This document shows, in pieces, positions 26,210 through 38,324 of a stretch of 64,000 bases of DNA. Position numbers and translations under genes: made by a program. The DNA comes from Dimorphilus gyrociliatus (Eukaryota; Annelida; Polychaeta; Dinophilidae), in the NCBI GenBank assembly GCA_904063045.1, contig CAJFCJ010000025.1:806001-870000 (forward strand). Direction: 5' to 3'. Each line of letters begins with the position of its first letter. Positions within the stretch are counted from its first letter, which is position 1. Under the pieces are notes generated by a model. The model had not been told where the DNA came from, did not search any database, and worked only from the letters and a program-made list of their open reading frames with translations.

Positions 26210-29142
26210 CTATAAGTGGTTAACTGTTAAATAACCACTATCACTGTCAACGACACTATCTGCCGCCATCTTACTGACACAAACAGTAACATCATCATCG
26301 CTAACTAATTCAGACAATATTTTCATAAAATTAATAGGTGCAACTAATAATTCGGCAACGCTAATTGCTGCATTTCTGGCAATAAAGTCTTGAAAGGGTT
26401 GACTATTTTGTAGCAAATACTTTAATGTTGAATAAGCCTTGCTTAAACCGGAACCATATAGTTCGTGAGCTTCGCAAATAACTCGCACGTGGTGTGCAAA
26501 CGTTTCAATAGCATCAGTAGAATTTCTTAAGGCAGCGTTAACATTACGCATTAGAACGGATATCTGTTGAAAGGAGTAAAGGAAACAAACAATTAATTAA
26601 AGAGAATAAATAAATAAACAAATAAAATATTTACTTTTTCAATATTATTAAATAAATCTCTATGTTCATCCAAATTCAAAACAAATCGTCTCAAAGGACG
26701 AGTATGACAGACAGCTCCACTTTCCAAGAAATTCTCGTAATTTCGGCACAGGTTCACCAAAATATCGTCAGTACATTGCAGGTTTTCTTTACTCTCTTCC
26801 ATAATCTTTTCAAACATTGTTGAATCCATATTTTTCTCGAATATACTTTGGAAGCTGGATACCGTAATATCACTTCCAATCATTGAAACATCGACGGGAT
26901 TGACGGCCAATTTATCGCGTCTTTCAAACTTGTGCCATCCATTCAAAGAGCGTTTCCGTAAGAAACGTCGAATACCAAATGAAACGCTTCCGCAGCTTTG
27001 TGTACCACTCTTACGAGCGACACTAAAAATCAGGCGGCTTTTTGCGTCCGAATCTTTAAGGTGGCTATTTGTATTGGAGCAAAAAAAAAAACGCGAATTT
27101 AATGACATGAGTTACAAGACTATATCTATATAATTATAGAGAAAGGAATCTGCCAGGTACAGACAGTAGGCGCACGACTACCAGAAAGAGATAAAAAATC
27201 ATTTATTTCTCCATGAACTACTCATTGGGGTATAAAAACGTGATAAATCCTACCGATAAACAAACAGATATCGCCTTACTGTTTAATGTAGACGAGTTAA
27301 TTGAGAAGAGCTAATTAACAGGACTAGAGATTTACTTGAAGTTAATTGATAGCGTTTCCTATTAAGCATTTAATTAAATTAATGCTTTGATAATAGGATA
27401 GAGTCAATCCTAATGTTTGGTTCCAAGTCGGTCTTTAATGAGTAGTTATTAGATGAAGTAAAGATTGATAGAAAATAAACAAATAGTTAAAAAAGGTGAC
27501 GTATTCGGCGAATTACTTTGAAAGTTGTAATTTAGTCGGTAACATTCCCTATAATTTAAACAAATTGAATAGGAAGGTATAAATGACTTACAAATTGAAT
27601 TTGCATCCAAAGGTGACGCGTTCTTTTACGCAACTTACTACGGGAGTAAATCTTCTATCTCTTCCGGAAATAGAAATCTGTTAAGAAAAAATAGAAAAAA
27701 GTTAGAAAAAAACACTCTTGAACTTTCTGAATAAACAAGGCAGATGTTATACTAATAACTTACCCTCACTTGAACAGACGGCCAGCTTTCTCCGTGCAAA
27801 AGACGAGCTTCCAAAACTGCGGGATATCAACCATTATCTCGAGAAAAGAAAAGCCTAGGCCTACACTTCCACTTGATTAGATTTGTTATTGAAAAAAGTT
27901 AACCCAGGATGTCTTGTGCAAGTCTCATGCTAATGACGTCACATCAAAGGGAACCGGCGGTAAAGGGCGTTACATAAACGTCAATTAGTAAGTGTGCTTG
28001 TGAAAGTGGCGACAGGTGACTTTATTTTACTATCTTTAAAGTATATCTTTATCGAGATAGGCCAAACTAGACAATTTGTTCAGGTATATTAAAAGATGGG
28101 AGTAGAAGATAATTTCAATTTTTTTCTTTTCGAAAGGATAAGATTTTCATAAGACTTTTTACGTAAGGGACATGTGGACAGGTGTCGGCACACCTGGTCT
28201 ATAAAGGCTTTGGTCATTTTTCAGGCGGTTTTTTTTCGGTGGCTTTTAGGAGATTTTTACGGGAAAGGAAAAAAGTTTAAAAAAAGAATAAACTTACCAT
28301 AGACCGTTAATGTCCTATTTTCTTCCGTATAATTAACGGCAAGACGAAGTTCACCTGTTAATGATGAGAAATAACAAAGTTAACAACCTTTACTTAATTA
28401 AATTACAATTATGCTTCATTTTTTATTACTTTTTAAAAGATGTTTTAAAAATATAACTTTTTATAAGCGAGTTTGACTTTAGACCACCCCCCGCCCCGTC
28501 TATACTACCTCCCTTACTTCCCACCCACCCCGTTGTCTTGTATATTTTTTTTTCCAACAACACTCGCACGCTTTATCCTTATTCAACACCTTAAAATTAC
28601 AAAAGAACCATTGCTTTAGGGCAACTTGGCCAGAATGTGTAAACAATAACTTAATCCACAAACGTAAAACCCGAAAGGAACACGAAAAGTAAGAATTCCC
28701 CTGAGGAAAGGTTTTCCTTCTATCATTAATAATCTAACTGAAATGGGAGATTTCCGAAGGAGTTTGAAAAAAATCTTGAAAGGCTATCGAATTCTAATGT
28801 TTTTCAATCGGCTATTTTTATGTTTATCGAAATGTCAAAGGGCGTTCTAACAACACCAGAAAAAAACCTATTAAATTACACTACAGTACCCTCCTACTTG
28901 GCCTTATATTCTTTCTTAAAAGTAAATATATATGTATATATATATACACTTATATATTTGCATATATAATAATTATTATAATAATTAGTTGTGCAGGCAT
29001 CTTTCTAGTTAGAAAAAGCTACTTGCTTGCACCTTTAAAGCGCACCTTTATGAGTAAAGGTGTATATATAACCCTATATACATAAGACATATACATAATA
29101 TATCTCATTATACTAACCAAGACAATTTTTCACGCAATCCAT
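26210..29142 (-). CDS. C2-domain protein with a Dbl-homology (RhoGEF)-like C-terminus
   Basis: Six exons: 29142-29118, 28354-28298, 27816-27764, 27677-27592, 27064-26635 and 26563-26210, giving 334 residues with phases closing. Exon 1 encodes only eight residues (MDCVKNCL), inferred from a good ATG context, a GTTAG donor and correct phase. Residues about 9-105 form a C2 domain: GELRLAVNYTEENRTLTVYV, then VLEARLL and a basic strand ending near GWHKF. Residues about 160-310 resemble a DH fold: LFNNIEKISVLMRN (CR1-like), VICEAHELYGSGLSKAYSTL followed by FQDFIA (CR2-like) and LLVAPINFMKIL in place of the usual LLxKPVQRIxxYPLLL (CR3). No PH domain follows. A GTCAGTAAG donor-like site near 26265 could splice to an unseen 3' exon, but 24888-26209 shows none. 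The C2 call is firmer than the DH call. Membrane-linked small-GTPase regulation is a guess. Confidence 0.55.
27934..27941. promoter_or_regulatory. Perfect CRE palindrome in C2-gene intron
   Basis: TGACGTCA inside the intron between the C2-gene exons at 28354-28298 and 27816-27764. See the clustered-CRE finding. Confidence 0.4.
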
Positions 29143-31250
29143 TTTTCTTAATACGTTCGCTCGAACAACCCGAATCGAATTAACAACTGACCAGCTCGAA
29201 TTTGTATTACGTATCGAGTGATGGTGGCTCCGCCTCTTGTTGATTGACAGGCGACACTTGTAGGTGATTGGACGACGCCTGACAGGACACGTGCGGTGTA
29301 AAATAATGAAGTAAAATAAAAGTTTGATACAAACATCGGTGCTGTTTTTCCGATATCCAGTCGAGTGTATGCGAAAAAATTTAATTAAATTTACGCTTTT
29401 CCAGCAGCTTGTAGTGACGCGATCGTTTGACGTCCTGTTTGCTTCTGGGGTGTTTCTCCTTCCAAAGAGTAGTATATAACTTGTTCTTTGCCCTCCTCTC
29501 TTTAACGCCTTTCGAATTGGCTGTGAAAAAGGTTTATAACAGTCAACTCTCTTTACTAATATTATTTATGAGCTTCTATTATCGAATAAATGATTTAGAG
29601 GGAAAAGAAAATATTTTCTATAAATACTTGTACACGCGTTAAATTGGCCGTGTTAGAATGGGGGTGGACGAAAGAAAATGTTCACTATAGGCCTATCGGA
29701 CGGCAGATGCGTTCAATTTTCTCTATTGTGCGGAAAATGGGTAGGGTAAATAACTTTGATTTAAATTAAAATATTGAGAAACGAGCTTTTTACTAGCTTT
29801 TCTTCTTCTCTTTAAAGAGTATAGAAGATAGTAGCCTAAATCGTTTTACTATTATGCAAAGTCACATATGTTAAATTATAGTGGGTAAAGGAGATACGTG
29901 TCGGAAATGGTTTCACTGTTACAAAGCCTTTCAACGCGTGGATTTTCGGTTTAGACGCCTTAATGACCTTTTTTCGCGAAAGGTTCCTGCCTCTCACACA
30001 TCTCATTTTCACCCTAAACTTCTGTTTTGTCTTTTTTCTTCTTCTTCATAGGTGAAACGCGAACGAATTAATTAGGTACAAGAATGAAAATCTTTCAATT
30101 AGTCACTTTTCATGAATAGATCCGAGAAGATATAAATCTAATGAAACTTTAAGAACGGAAAGTAAATTATCAGCAATTAGACGGTCTGTATAAAAGCAGA
30201 AACAACCTTAGGCGAATTGCCTTAAAGATTAGCTAAATAAACAAGGTTCGTTGGAGAAGGACACGCGTTTTTTTTTGAACTTTTTCGCAAGTCTTTCTAA
30301 GAGTCGGCGCCAATTAGAAAGTCGGCAATCGTCAAAAGATCTTCGATAAAGCGTCTAATTTGTGTATATATAAGAATATAATTCCTCCCATTTTAAATAG
30401 ATATAGATATTATCAATTGAAATTGTTTTGTATATGATCGATTTGAACAAATTCGCCCAAACAATTAATTACGATAAAGATAGATAACGTCAACCTTTCA
30501 AGTAAAATCAATTATTTTAATATATTTAAATGAATATTTAAATTTATTCTGAAAAGGGAAAGATATTTCAAGTATTAAAGACACTTTGTTATTATTACAT
30601 TTCTTGTAATATTTAAGTGAACTTGACGAAAATATAAAGAATTCACGCATTTTGGGCTCAATTCACTCGGGTATTACTAAATATAAAGTTTCAACTCTTA
30701 AAAGTGTTAAACGATTAAGACCGACTTGTTGCTTATAAAGCAATCTTGCGACGCACTCGACCGACAAGATATTTACGTTTTATTCTTCAATAAACCAAGC
30801 TTTCTTTCTTTTATTTTCCACCTTATGTTTGTTTTTGTCGTTATACGCAGTTTTTCCTTTCCCACCGTCGGGTCACCGACCTTCTATCGCATACGCCGAA
30901 GAGATCGACTTAACGACGGGATACTTTTTCTTGTTGGAAAGATGATCCTAATGAGTTACGTATCTCTACTATAGAATTTATTTTTCTTATGTGTAAACAT
31001 TCTTTATCGAACGCATAACGATTAAAATAATAAGTGTAATAATGTAGTTCAGTTGGGTAATAGTACGTAATCGAATGGTTCCTGTCCTAACCGACGTGAC
31101 GCCTATGTTACTCTTTTTGATAGAGGCGTTAAATAATATGGACGATAAATGAATTTTAAAAGTGTTTTCCATTCGAAAAAGAAATTTAAGACGACCTGTT
31201 ATGAATGAATTCATAGGGGATGAAGCGTCCGAGTGAGTTTTTTGGATGGA

Positions 31251-31487
31251 TGACGTCACATTCAGTCCATATTGCGCTCATGTGACGCGCTAAGACGATA
31301 ATTGAGCGTGCTTGGTGGCCGACACTCGAAGCGTCGAGGCGTCGTTTGGGGATACTTTCCGCGAAAGTATGCCGGCTAGTAGAAAGTTTCATTTTGGTTG
31401 CAAACATTGTAACAACGCTTACGTATTATTTTATAAAGAAGAAAATTTTACTCTTCTTCAAAAATATCTTCCCGAATGATGACGTCA
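31251..31487. promoter_or_regulatory. Two perfect CRE palindromes upstream of the C2 gene
   Basis: TGACGTCA at 31251-31258 and 31480-31487, about 2.1-2.3 kb upstream of the C2-gene start. These are candidate bZIP-bound enhancer sites; the target gene is unknown. Confidence 0.4.
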
Positions 31488-34445
31488 GAGAATTATTACA
31501 CACACGCTTTTATTGAACGATGCCTTCATTGTCCAACGTACGCCAAATAACGCTATATTATTATAATTAAAGTGGAATGATTAGAGTAGGCGTAACAGTG
31601 CTAAAAACAGGACGGGAACAACAAGAAAGAATGAGAGAAATAAAGAAAAGAACAAAACAAAAGCGTGGGCGGAGGGAGGAGAGAAGGCGTTCCCCGATTG
31701 AAATTTTTACTGTTATACCAATAATACAAGGAATCAAATAGTTGGAAAAGGAATAGGAAGAATAATTCTATTTTACTTGAATGTTGTAAGAAAGATAAAT
31801 AAATGAAATACCTTAGATAGAAATGTAGTTGGAGTATCACGCTGTTTTTCACGCGTCTGGAGGAAGAAGGCACAGTAGTAATAATACTAAATTTCCAAAA
31901 TATTTTCAAATTAGACATTAGTATCCTCGAGGGAGGGATTCACACCAAATTTTTTCTGATAGCGTGATAACTTGTACATAATTAACTTTTTCTTCGGTTT
32001 AAATTACTTACCGTTATCTCTATCTATTCCTCCTCTTCTAGCTTAACTCGTAACTAGTTAGGATCCGACCACTGCGTTACTGGACCAGGAACTATCATAA
32101 CGTTTCGAAAGAAAAATATATTAGACGCAAGATGTCAGCATTGGAAAGGAATGTATCACCTCTAAAGTTAGATCTCAAGCTCTATCCGCATAATAACTAT
32201 ATGACACTGTAAAACGGTAAAGAGTGTTCAATTGATTAAGAGTTCTGAAAAAGTATCTTTCACCAAAGGCTTACAACTCTCGCTAATATCATTTTTTCGT
32301 TCAATTACCCAACTGCAGAGAAAGTATGAATTCGTAAAAAAACTTTTAAAATCTCTCCTCTCTCTTTTCCTCCCATCAATCGAATTCAAACGGAAATTCT
32401 GAAATTACTTTTCAAATTATTCAACTCACCTTAACATATCACCATTCAACCCTTCCCTTCGCTTATCTTAATCATTCAATTCAGAATAGAATTTCAACGT
32501 TAAATGCAGTACTTTATTGTAAAAACTCATTTGGGAAAGGTTGTCATTGCACGGAATTCTAAAACGTCTTTCTCTATTTTATTGGCGTCTATTGGTCAAT
32601 TTTTTATTTAAAGTTAATTTTCCCCCTTGTTTTCGGTCTAATAAACGCAAAAAAAGTTGGTTATTGATTTTATTAAAAAGACATAAGGGAAAAGGAAAAG
32701 AAAATAAGGCATAAAATGCTTATTAGAAATATTCATATGAAGAAAAGAAATAAGTAATTTAAAGTTCATATTAGAATTGTGTTTACATGCTTTTAGACGT
32801 TATTTTCCTATTCGATTCCTGTTAAAACCATAATGTAATCGTATTTGTACAAACATAAAGGATACAACAGTAGATGGGAATGTTATCCGACTCTTGTCAA
32901 GTTTCTTTCCTCCGCTTAGGGATGAAAGAGGCTTTCCAAATAGCTCTAGTTGGATCAATTAAACCTTATATAGAGTTCATAAATTTAACCCCAACGAATA
33001 ACAGTAAGAAAGGCTGTAGTTACCCTATGTTTTATTTCAAAGAATACCGGTTTTACGATGATGGATTTACGAGATTAGGGCAAAATAAACTATTATAGAG
33101 AATATTCCCCCGACTTGAAATACTATTTTGCAATCGCTAGATAGATCTTGGGCATATTTGATTAAATTTCCATAATTTTTCAAAGATCCGCAAATATCGA
33201 GTTGGTGTTATAACTCTGTTAAAAAAAAAGAAGAGAGAAGAAAGTCGTTGATATATCTTAGCGGGATAGTAGTCTAATATCAGTTATTACATAATTTTTG
33301 CAGTAAGAAAGTAGACGTTTTTTTAAGGTCATGTTATTTAAAGGCCTTTAAGGAGAAATGAAATTTCTTTGTTCTCATACCTATTGTAAGGGAGAAGAAA
33401 GAAAGTAGAGTATAGATGAGAGATGATTTAGAAAATTGAGCTAGCTGAATAGCTACGAGCATCAATGAGATTATAGAAAGAGATAGGTTAATATTTGATA
33501 TGATTAAAAATACTTGCTGTAAAAGAAATAAAGAGAACAAGTTGTTTAATTAGTTGCTTCACGAGAAATAAACGAATGGACGAATGATTTTAATTAAACA
33601 TATCAGAAAAGGGAGAAACTACACCAGAGCAATTGCAGGTTTATTCGATAGGGATAAGTTGGCAGTCCTAACAGGCTCTAGATTTTTTTTTATTCGACCA
33701 GACAAAAGTATTAAGTCAAGAGATCATACCGATTATTCAATTGACAGAGATAGGATAAAGTCTACCAAGGGCAATAAATTATCATCAAAACAGTGTCGCT
33801 ACCTTTGGGGCATAAAATAATTTTTTTTCACTAAATATATCATCTGTATTTAAGGGATACGTTACTAGGTTGCGAGAAGTATTATCAAATTACCAATCAG
33901 CCTTGGAAAAAGGTAGAACGAAACTAAGAAGTTTAAGAATATCGTTAGACGAGGTTGGTGATTAATTAGAAGAAAACGACCCTTGTGAGCAAGTCAACCC
34001 TGAGGGTGTCTAGTCTTTGCCTGAATGCTGAAAAAGGGCAAAAAGCTATTCGACAATTATGCAAGCGAATTTTTCCCTTTCTGCCTCAGTTGTCGTCTGC
34101 CATTGCCATGTCAAGCGGGACTTATAAGTGCGCAATATTTTGACAAAGATATTACTAGCGTACGACGACAGTCGATTTAACGATAGAGAGAAATTTTCTC
34201 TCCAAAAGCATGCTGAAAGAAGATTGAAGGAAGGCTAAAATTTCGACGTCTAATCGGTAGTCCTTGTAAGAGACGTAGAATACCAGATATCTTCCATCTT
34301 TGTCAGATGTTGCCATTAGGGACCATATACAATAGACGTTTACAATCGTAAAAGCATTTGTTATTGATAAACGTAAAAACAAAAATAATGCTAACAATAA
34401 AGGAGAAAATGCAATGTAGAGGAAAAGGGCTAGATTGGAAAAGAT

Positions 34446-34458
34446 AGAGAGAGAGAGT

Positions 34459-34510
<52 letters not shown>
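34446..34510. repeat. (AG)n microsatellite
   Basis: Nearly pure AG dinucleotide tract with a G-rich flank. It yields spurious Ser-Leu open frames on the minus strand. Confidence 0.9.
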
Positions 34511-37500
34511 GGGGGGAGAGCGCGAGAGGAGAGAAAAAGAAAAGAGAGTGATGACAAACTTTGCAGTGTTTTGCAGTTGTAGCGTTTCGTTTATGCATAA
34601 ATCAGACACCAATAGCCAAATGACTAGGGGGAAAAAAGAGATTCGTTATATGTATGACTTTTAGCCTTATGGGTAAGGAAAAATTCTTACTAGTTGGTAT
34701 AATGTACTAGAAATTCGATTTGTACAAGAAAATCACATTTTCTAAATTCCTCTCATCACACTAAACAAACCAAAACAAATTATACAGGAAACAGCTGGCA
34801 GAATGTACAAGGAGTTTAGCGGTTAGAAAAATGAGAGAATGAGGGACTGGTGTTAGGTGAGAGAAGGCACAACTGGAATATCTAAGGGAGAAATATAACC
34901 TGAATAGCGTCGCCAGAGTAAATCAGATCTGATGAATGTTGACTTTAAACTCCATTAAATACTAATCATCAATTTTCATCATTTCCGCTAAACGCTGCCT
35001 ATCGAGTGAAAAATCAGATCGAAAAAAAGATCTGCTTTTCTTAAATGACAAAACACCTTTTTTTTAAAACCTTTTTCAAGTTCAGACTAGCTTTATAAGT
35101 ATAACGTATAATAAACTGGTATATTATATAAAAAACAGTTGATAGATAATCGACAAGTAGGCCCTTAGGCTCCTCTCCTCAGACGTAGGTAAAGTTTTAC
35201 AAGTGCGGCTTGATCAAAAAAAAAAAAAATTCTCTTCTTCTGCCTCAAAAATACTTTATCGCTCCTTGATAAAGCTGGAAACTAGCTGGCTTTGTAAGAA
35301 TTTCCCAAGAGCATGGGCCTTTGGAAAAATCGTTTCGATCCTCGTAGCAAGGGTCTCGAATGACCGTAACAGTTTTTAAAGTGAGTTTTTAAAGGTTAAA
35401 CGATACTTTTCGGTATATTTACAATTTAATTTTCAAGGAAATGGAAAGAACAAAGTAAATATTTGTGATAATTGCTAGACGTCTCTAGATTGAAAAGGAA
35501 GCAAAATGGAGCGTCTATTAATTAATTTTAGTTCGTAGTCACGAAATTTCTTAGAGGTTTAGAATCTTTTTGACTTTTTTTGTCGCCTTTATTTCTTTCT
35601 TCACAAATTTAGCGTTACAACAAGAAATTAGAAAAATTGAGCTAATATGAACATGTAATGAAAAGTCATAAATTAGTTTCGTGAATGCAAAATCACGTCT
35701 ATCATTTTTGTACATATTGATAAATAATAATAATAATAGGAATGATATTAAACGGCCTTTATATATATATATACTGCATGTATACAGTATAAGATAAAAC
35801 CAGGGTAACAATCAATCAGTCGGTATTTAAGGTTAGTGAATTATTTTTGGTAAGAAAGTATAAAAACAAAAAGAGAAAAAATAAAACAAAACACGAAAAA
35901 AAAATCAAGAAAAGAGTGAAAAATCTCTAGAATTGTCCAGTTTAAACATCATGTCACGGAACGGTAAACGTCCTATCGATCAGCAGCCGAAACTACCCAT
36001 CTTTTACCAGAATATTATAAGAAAACGAAAACGATAACCCATCTCCCTACTGCCTTCGGGCATAATTTTCCCATATCAACAGCGCCACCTGGACAAAAAA
36101 AGCCGTACTTTCTTATATGAATCGATGTTTGCTTTGCAACTACATTAATTTACACTCTCCGAGGTAAGAGATGCCGTCGGCGTTTCATTTCAATTTTATT
36201 GATTCCTAGACGCTTCTTAACGCCAGAACGGAAGTAACGGCGGTGGCTGTGAGAGCGTTAGCGATATTGCGAGTTTTTCTCTCTTTTTCGTGTCTTAAAA
36301 AGCACGACGTCGTCGTATTTAATGGATGCAGAAAATAGAGCTGATTGAGGACTAGATGATACAGTGAGTGTATTTTAATAGCGCTCCTCTTTTCCGGGTT
36401 TTTTTTTCTTATTCTTGGCTAATTGAGAAATGACCATCTCATTCATCTTAAATGTGAAAAGAGTCTACTTTCTAAATGACGAAATATGCTTTTTTATCGG
36501 ATATTCTTTTTAAAAAAAATCCCTTCTAAAATAGGAAATAAGATGAAAAAGAGATAAATTAAAATGAAGGAAAGGAATAAAAACGAAGGAAATACGAAAG
36601 ATTACTACGTACCTAACCTAACTTTGGCAAAGGACCAAATTGACGAAGGGAAATGCTTTTACTAATTTGGCCTTTCTGTCATCACTTCTCTTTTGGTGAG
36701 ATGTCTCTTAATTAGAATGACATATACGTTCGTCTAGGCTGAGAAAGCTGACAAAACATTCAATATAGTATAAAATGAAACCGTGGAATTTTTATGTTTT
36801 ATTCACCTTCGATTAGTCGAAATTCTCTTTGTCAAATTAGATTTGATGAGGAGAAAAGGCCCTAACTCGGTGGGCCTATTCGCTAGATTCTTCTTTAATA
36901 TAGCTTGTAATGAACTTTATAGAAACTGCCGAATAGTTGGAACGGAACAGATTAGACGTCGGTCGTCCCCATTGAAAGAAGCCAATAATAGTTATTTTGG
37001 TGGGTAAACAGCGGGAAAAAAATTCTAAAATGTTTGATTTCTTTTGGCAGCCAAAATGCTTTTCACCTTAACGTTTCTAGTTTTTTTAAACCGATTTAGT
37101 TAATCTAATGAGAGTAAACATATAGTATGTTCACTGTATTAAAGGATAGTTGTAATCTCATGTAAACAAACGAACAGTGAGCAAATGTACAAATGAAGAG
37201 TACTAAGGATTCTATTGGGGATGTTTGTAGTAATATTATAGTAAGAGCGTGGGAGTATAGAAGAAGGAAGATCTAGAGGAAAAGGAATAATACTAGACAT
37301 TCTCACGTGCTCTAAATAATTAGAATTTATGGGTAAGCTTAATGTTATTTGCATATTGGCCCGGTAGTGGATCGAGAAACGAACCAGTTACGTACCAGAA
37401 GGAGCAGGAGAAAAACACACCAGGTTTATAAAATAGACAACTCCAACACGGTGTAAGATTGGAGAAAAATTACGAAAAACGGGCTGAAAAGAGTGAAAAA

Positions 37501-38085
37501 AAGAGTGAGACAAACAGATAGATGAAATGAAATCGGCCTAAAGTTGGATGACAAAAGAGGATCCTGACAAATCTCTTAAATCCCTTATAGAAACTGAGTA
37601 ATCCTTGTTTGCACATAACGCTTAACAGTAGCAGATTGCATTGATTGTGCATAGTACATGAAATCGAAAGAAATTCCGTAACCATCATGCAATTAACGAA
37701 GGAGAAAAGAGACCGACGTCTTTTATTTATTAATTGAGCCTGTAGTCGGTTATTGTTCTCCGTCGATTCGGTGAATGTTGATGTTAAACGAAGGGGGAGG
37801 AGAGTAGAAAATAGAAAATTAGCCGTATTTTTGTTATCGATCGTCGGATCAATATATTTTGTCGGGGTGCGGAGCGTTCTTTGACTTCCATAAATCACTT
37901 CCTTCGTATGAAAGGAAAGTGCGAAGGAAGAACTCACCCTGAAGAGTTACAAATATTTAAATAGGTAATCTGAGAAACATTGCCTAAGAGAATAAAAAGA
38001 GGAGGTCGAGGAGAGGAGTTGAGTATAGGGAATAGAGTGGATGGAGAACAAGAAGATGCAGAGAAGGACCAAGCATGAGGAAAAT

Positions 38086-38090
<5 letters not shown>

Positions 38091-38117
<27 letters not shown>

Positions 38118-38130
38118 TGTGTGTGTGTGT
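38091..38130. repeat. Compound (AG)n(TG)n microsatellite
   Basis: A run of AG passes directly into TG units, about 200 nt upstream of the orphan receptor CDS. Confidence 0.9.
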
Positions 38131-38324
38131 AAGAGATAGTAGGCGAAAGAGAGCGAGGGAGAGAGGGAGCGAGTAAGGAACAACGAGGGAGAGAAAAAAA
38201 ATTAAAAATATAGGCAGGAGAGGTAATAGGTACGGAGGAGAAAATGAGATTTATAGTAGAAGCGTTTTTATTTTAATCTATAAATAACCTCTATTTGTTT
38301 TCTTTTTCGTAGGCGGTCGATAAA

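Larger units (their letters stand above)
29143..38324. other. Long gene-poor region (9.2 kb)
   Basis: Between the start of the C2 gene and the orphan receptor. No exon with recognisable homology was found on either strand. It holds two perfect CRE palindromes (31251-31258 and 31480-31487), several TAGACGC words (about 29951, 30350, 32124, 32585, 35505 and 36206), and (AG)n tracts at about 34446-34510 and 38091-38130. A strong minus-strand donor (GTAAGTAA near 32008) follows sequence full of stops and could end a non-coding 5' exon. A GTGAGTG near 36365 on the plus strand could be the donor of a 5' UTR exon for the receptor, whose ATG is preceded by an acceptor. Open frames reading Ser-Leu repeats here are microsatellite artefacts. 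Confidence 0.4.

Noticed and set aside
29148-29336. Minus-strand 62-residue open frame upstream of the C2 gene
   Set aside because: It lies in the presumed promoter and 5' UTR and has no homology signal; the in-phase ATG at 29142 gives a better first exon.
32874-33820. Two plus-strand open frames of 74 and 78 residues
   Set aside because: No similarity to known families and no coding-like pattern; typical of chance frames.
34155-34612. Minus-strand open frames with long Ser-Leu runs
   Set aside because: They are translations of the (AG)n microsatellite in alternate frames.
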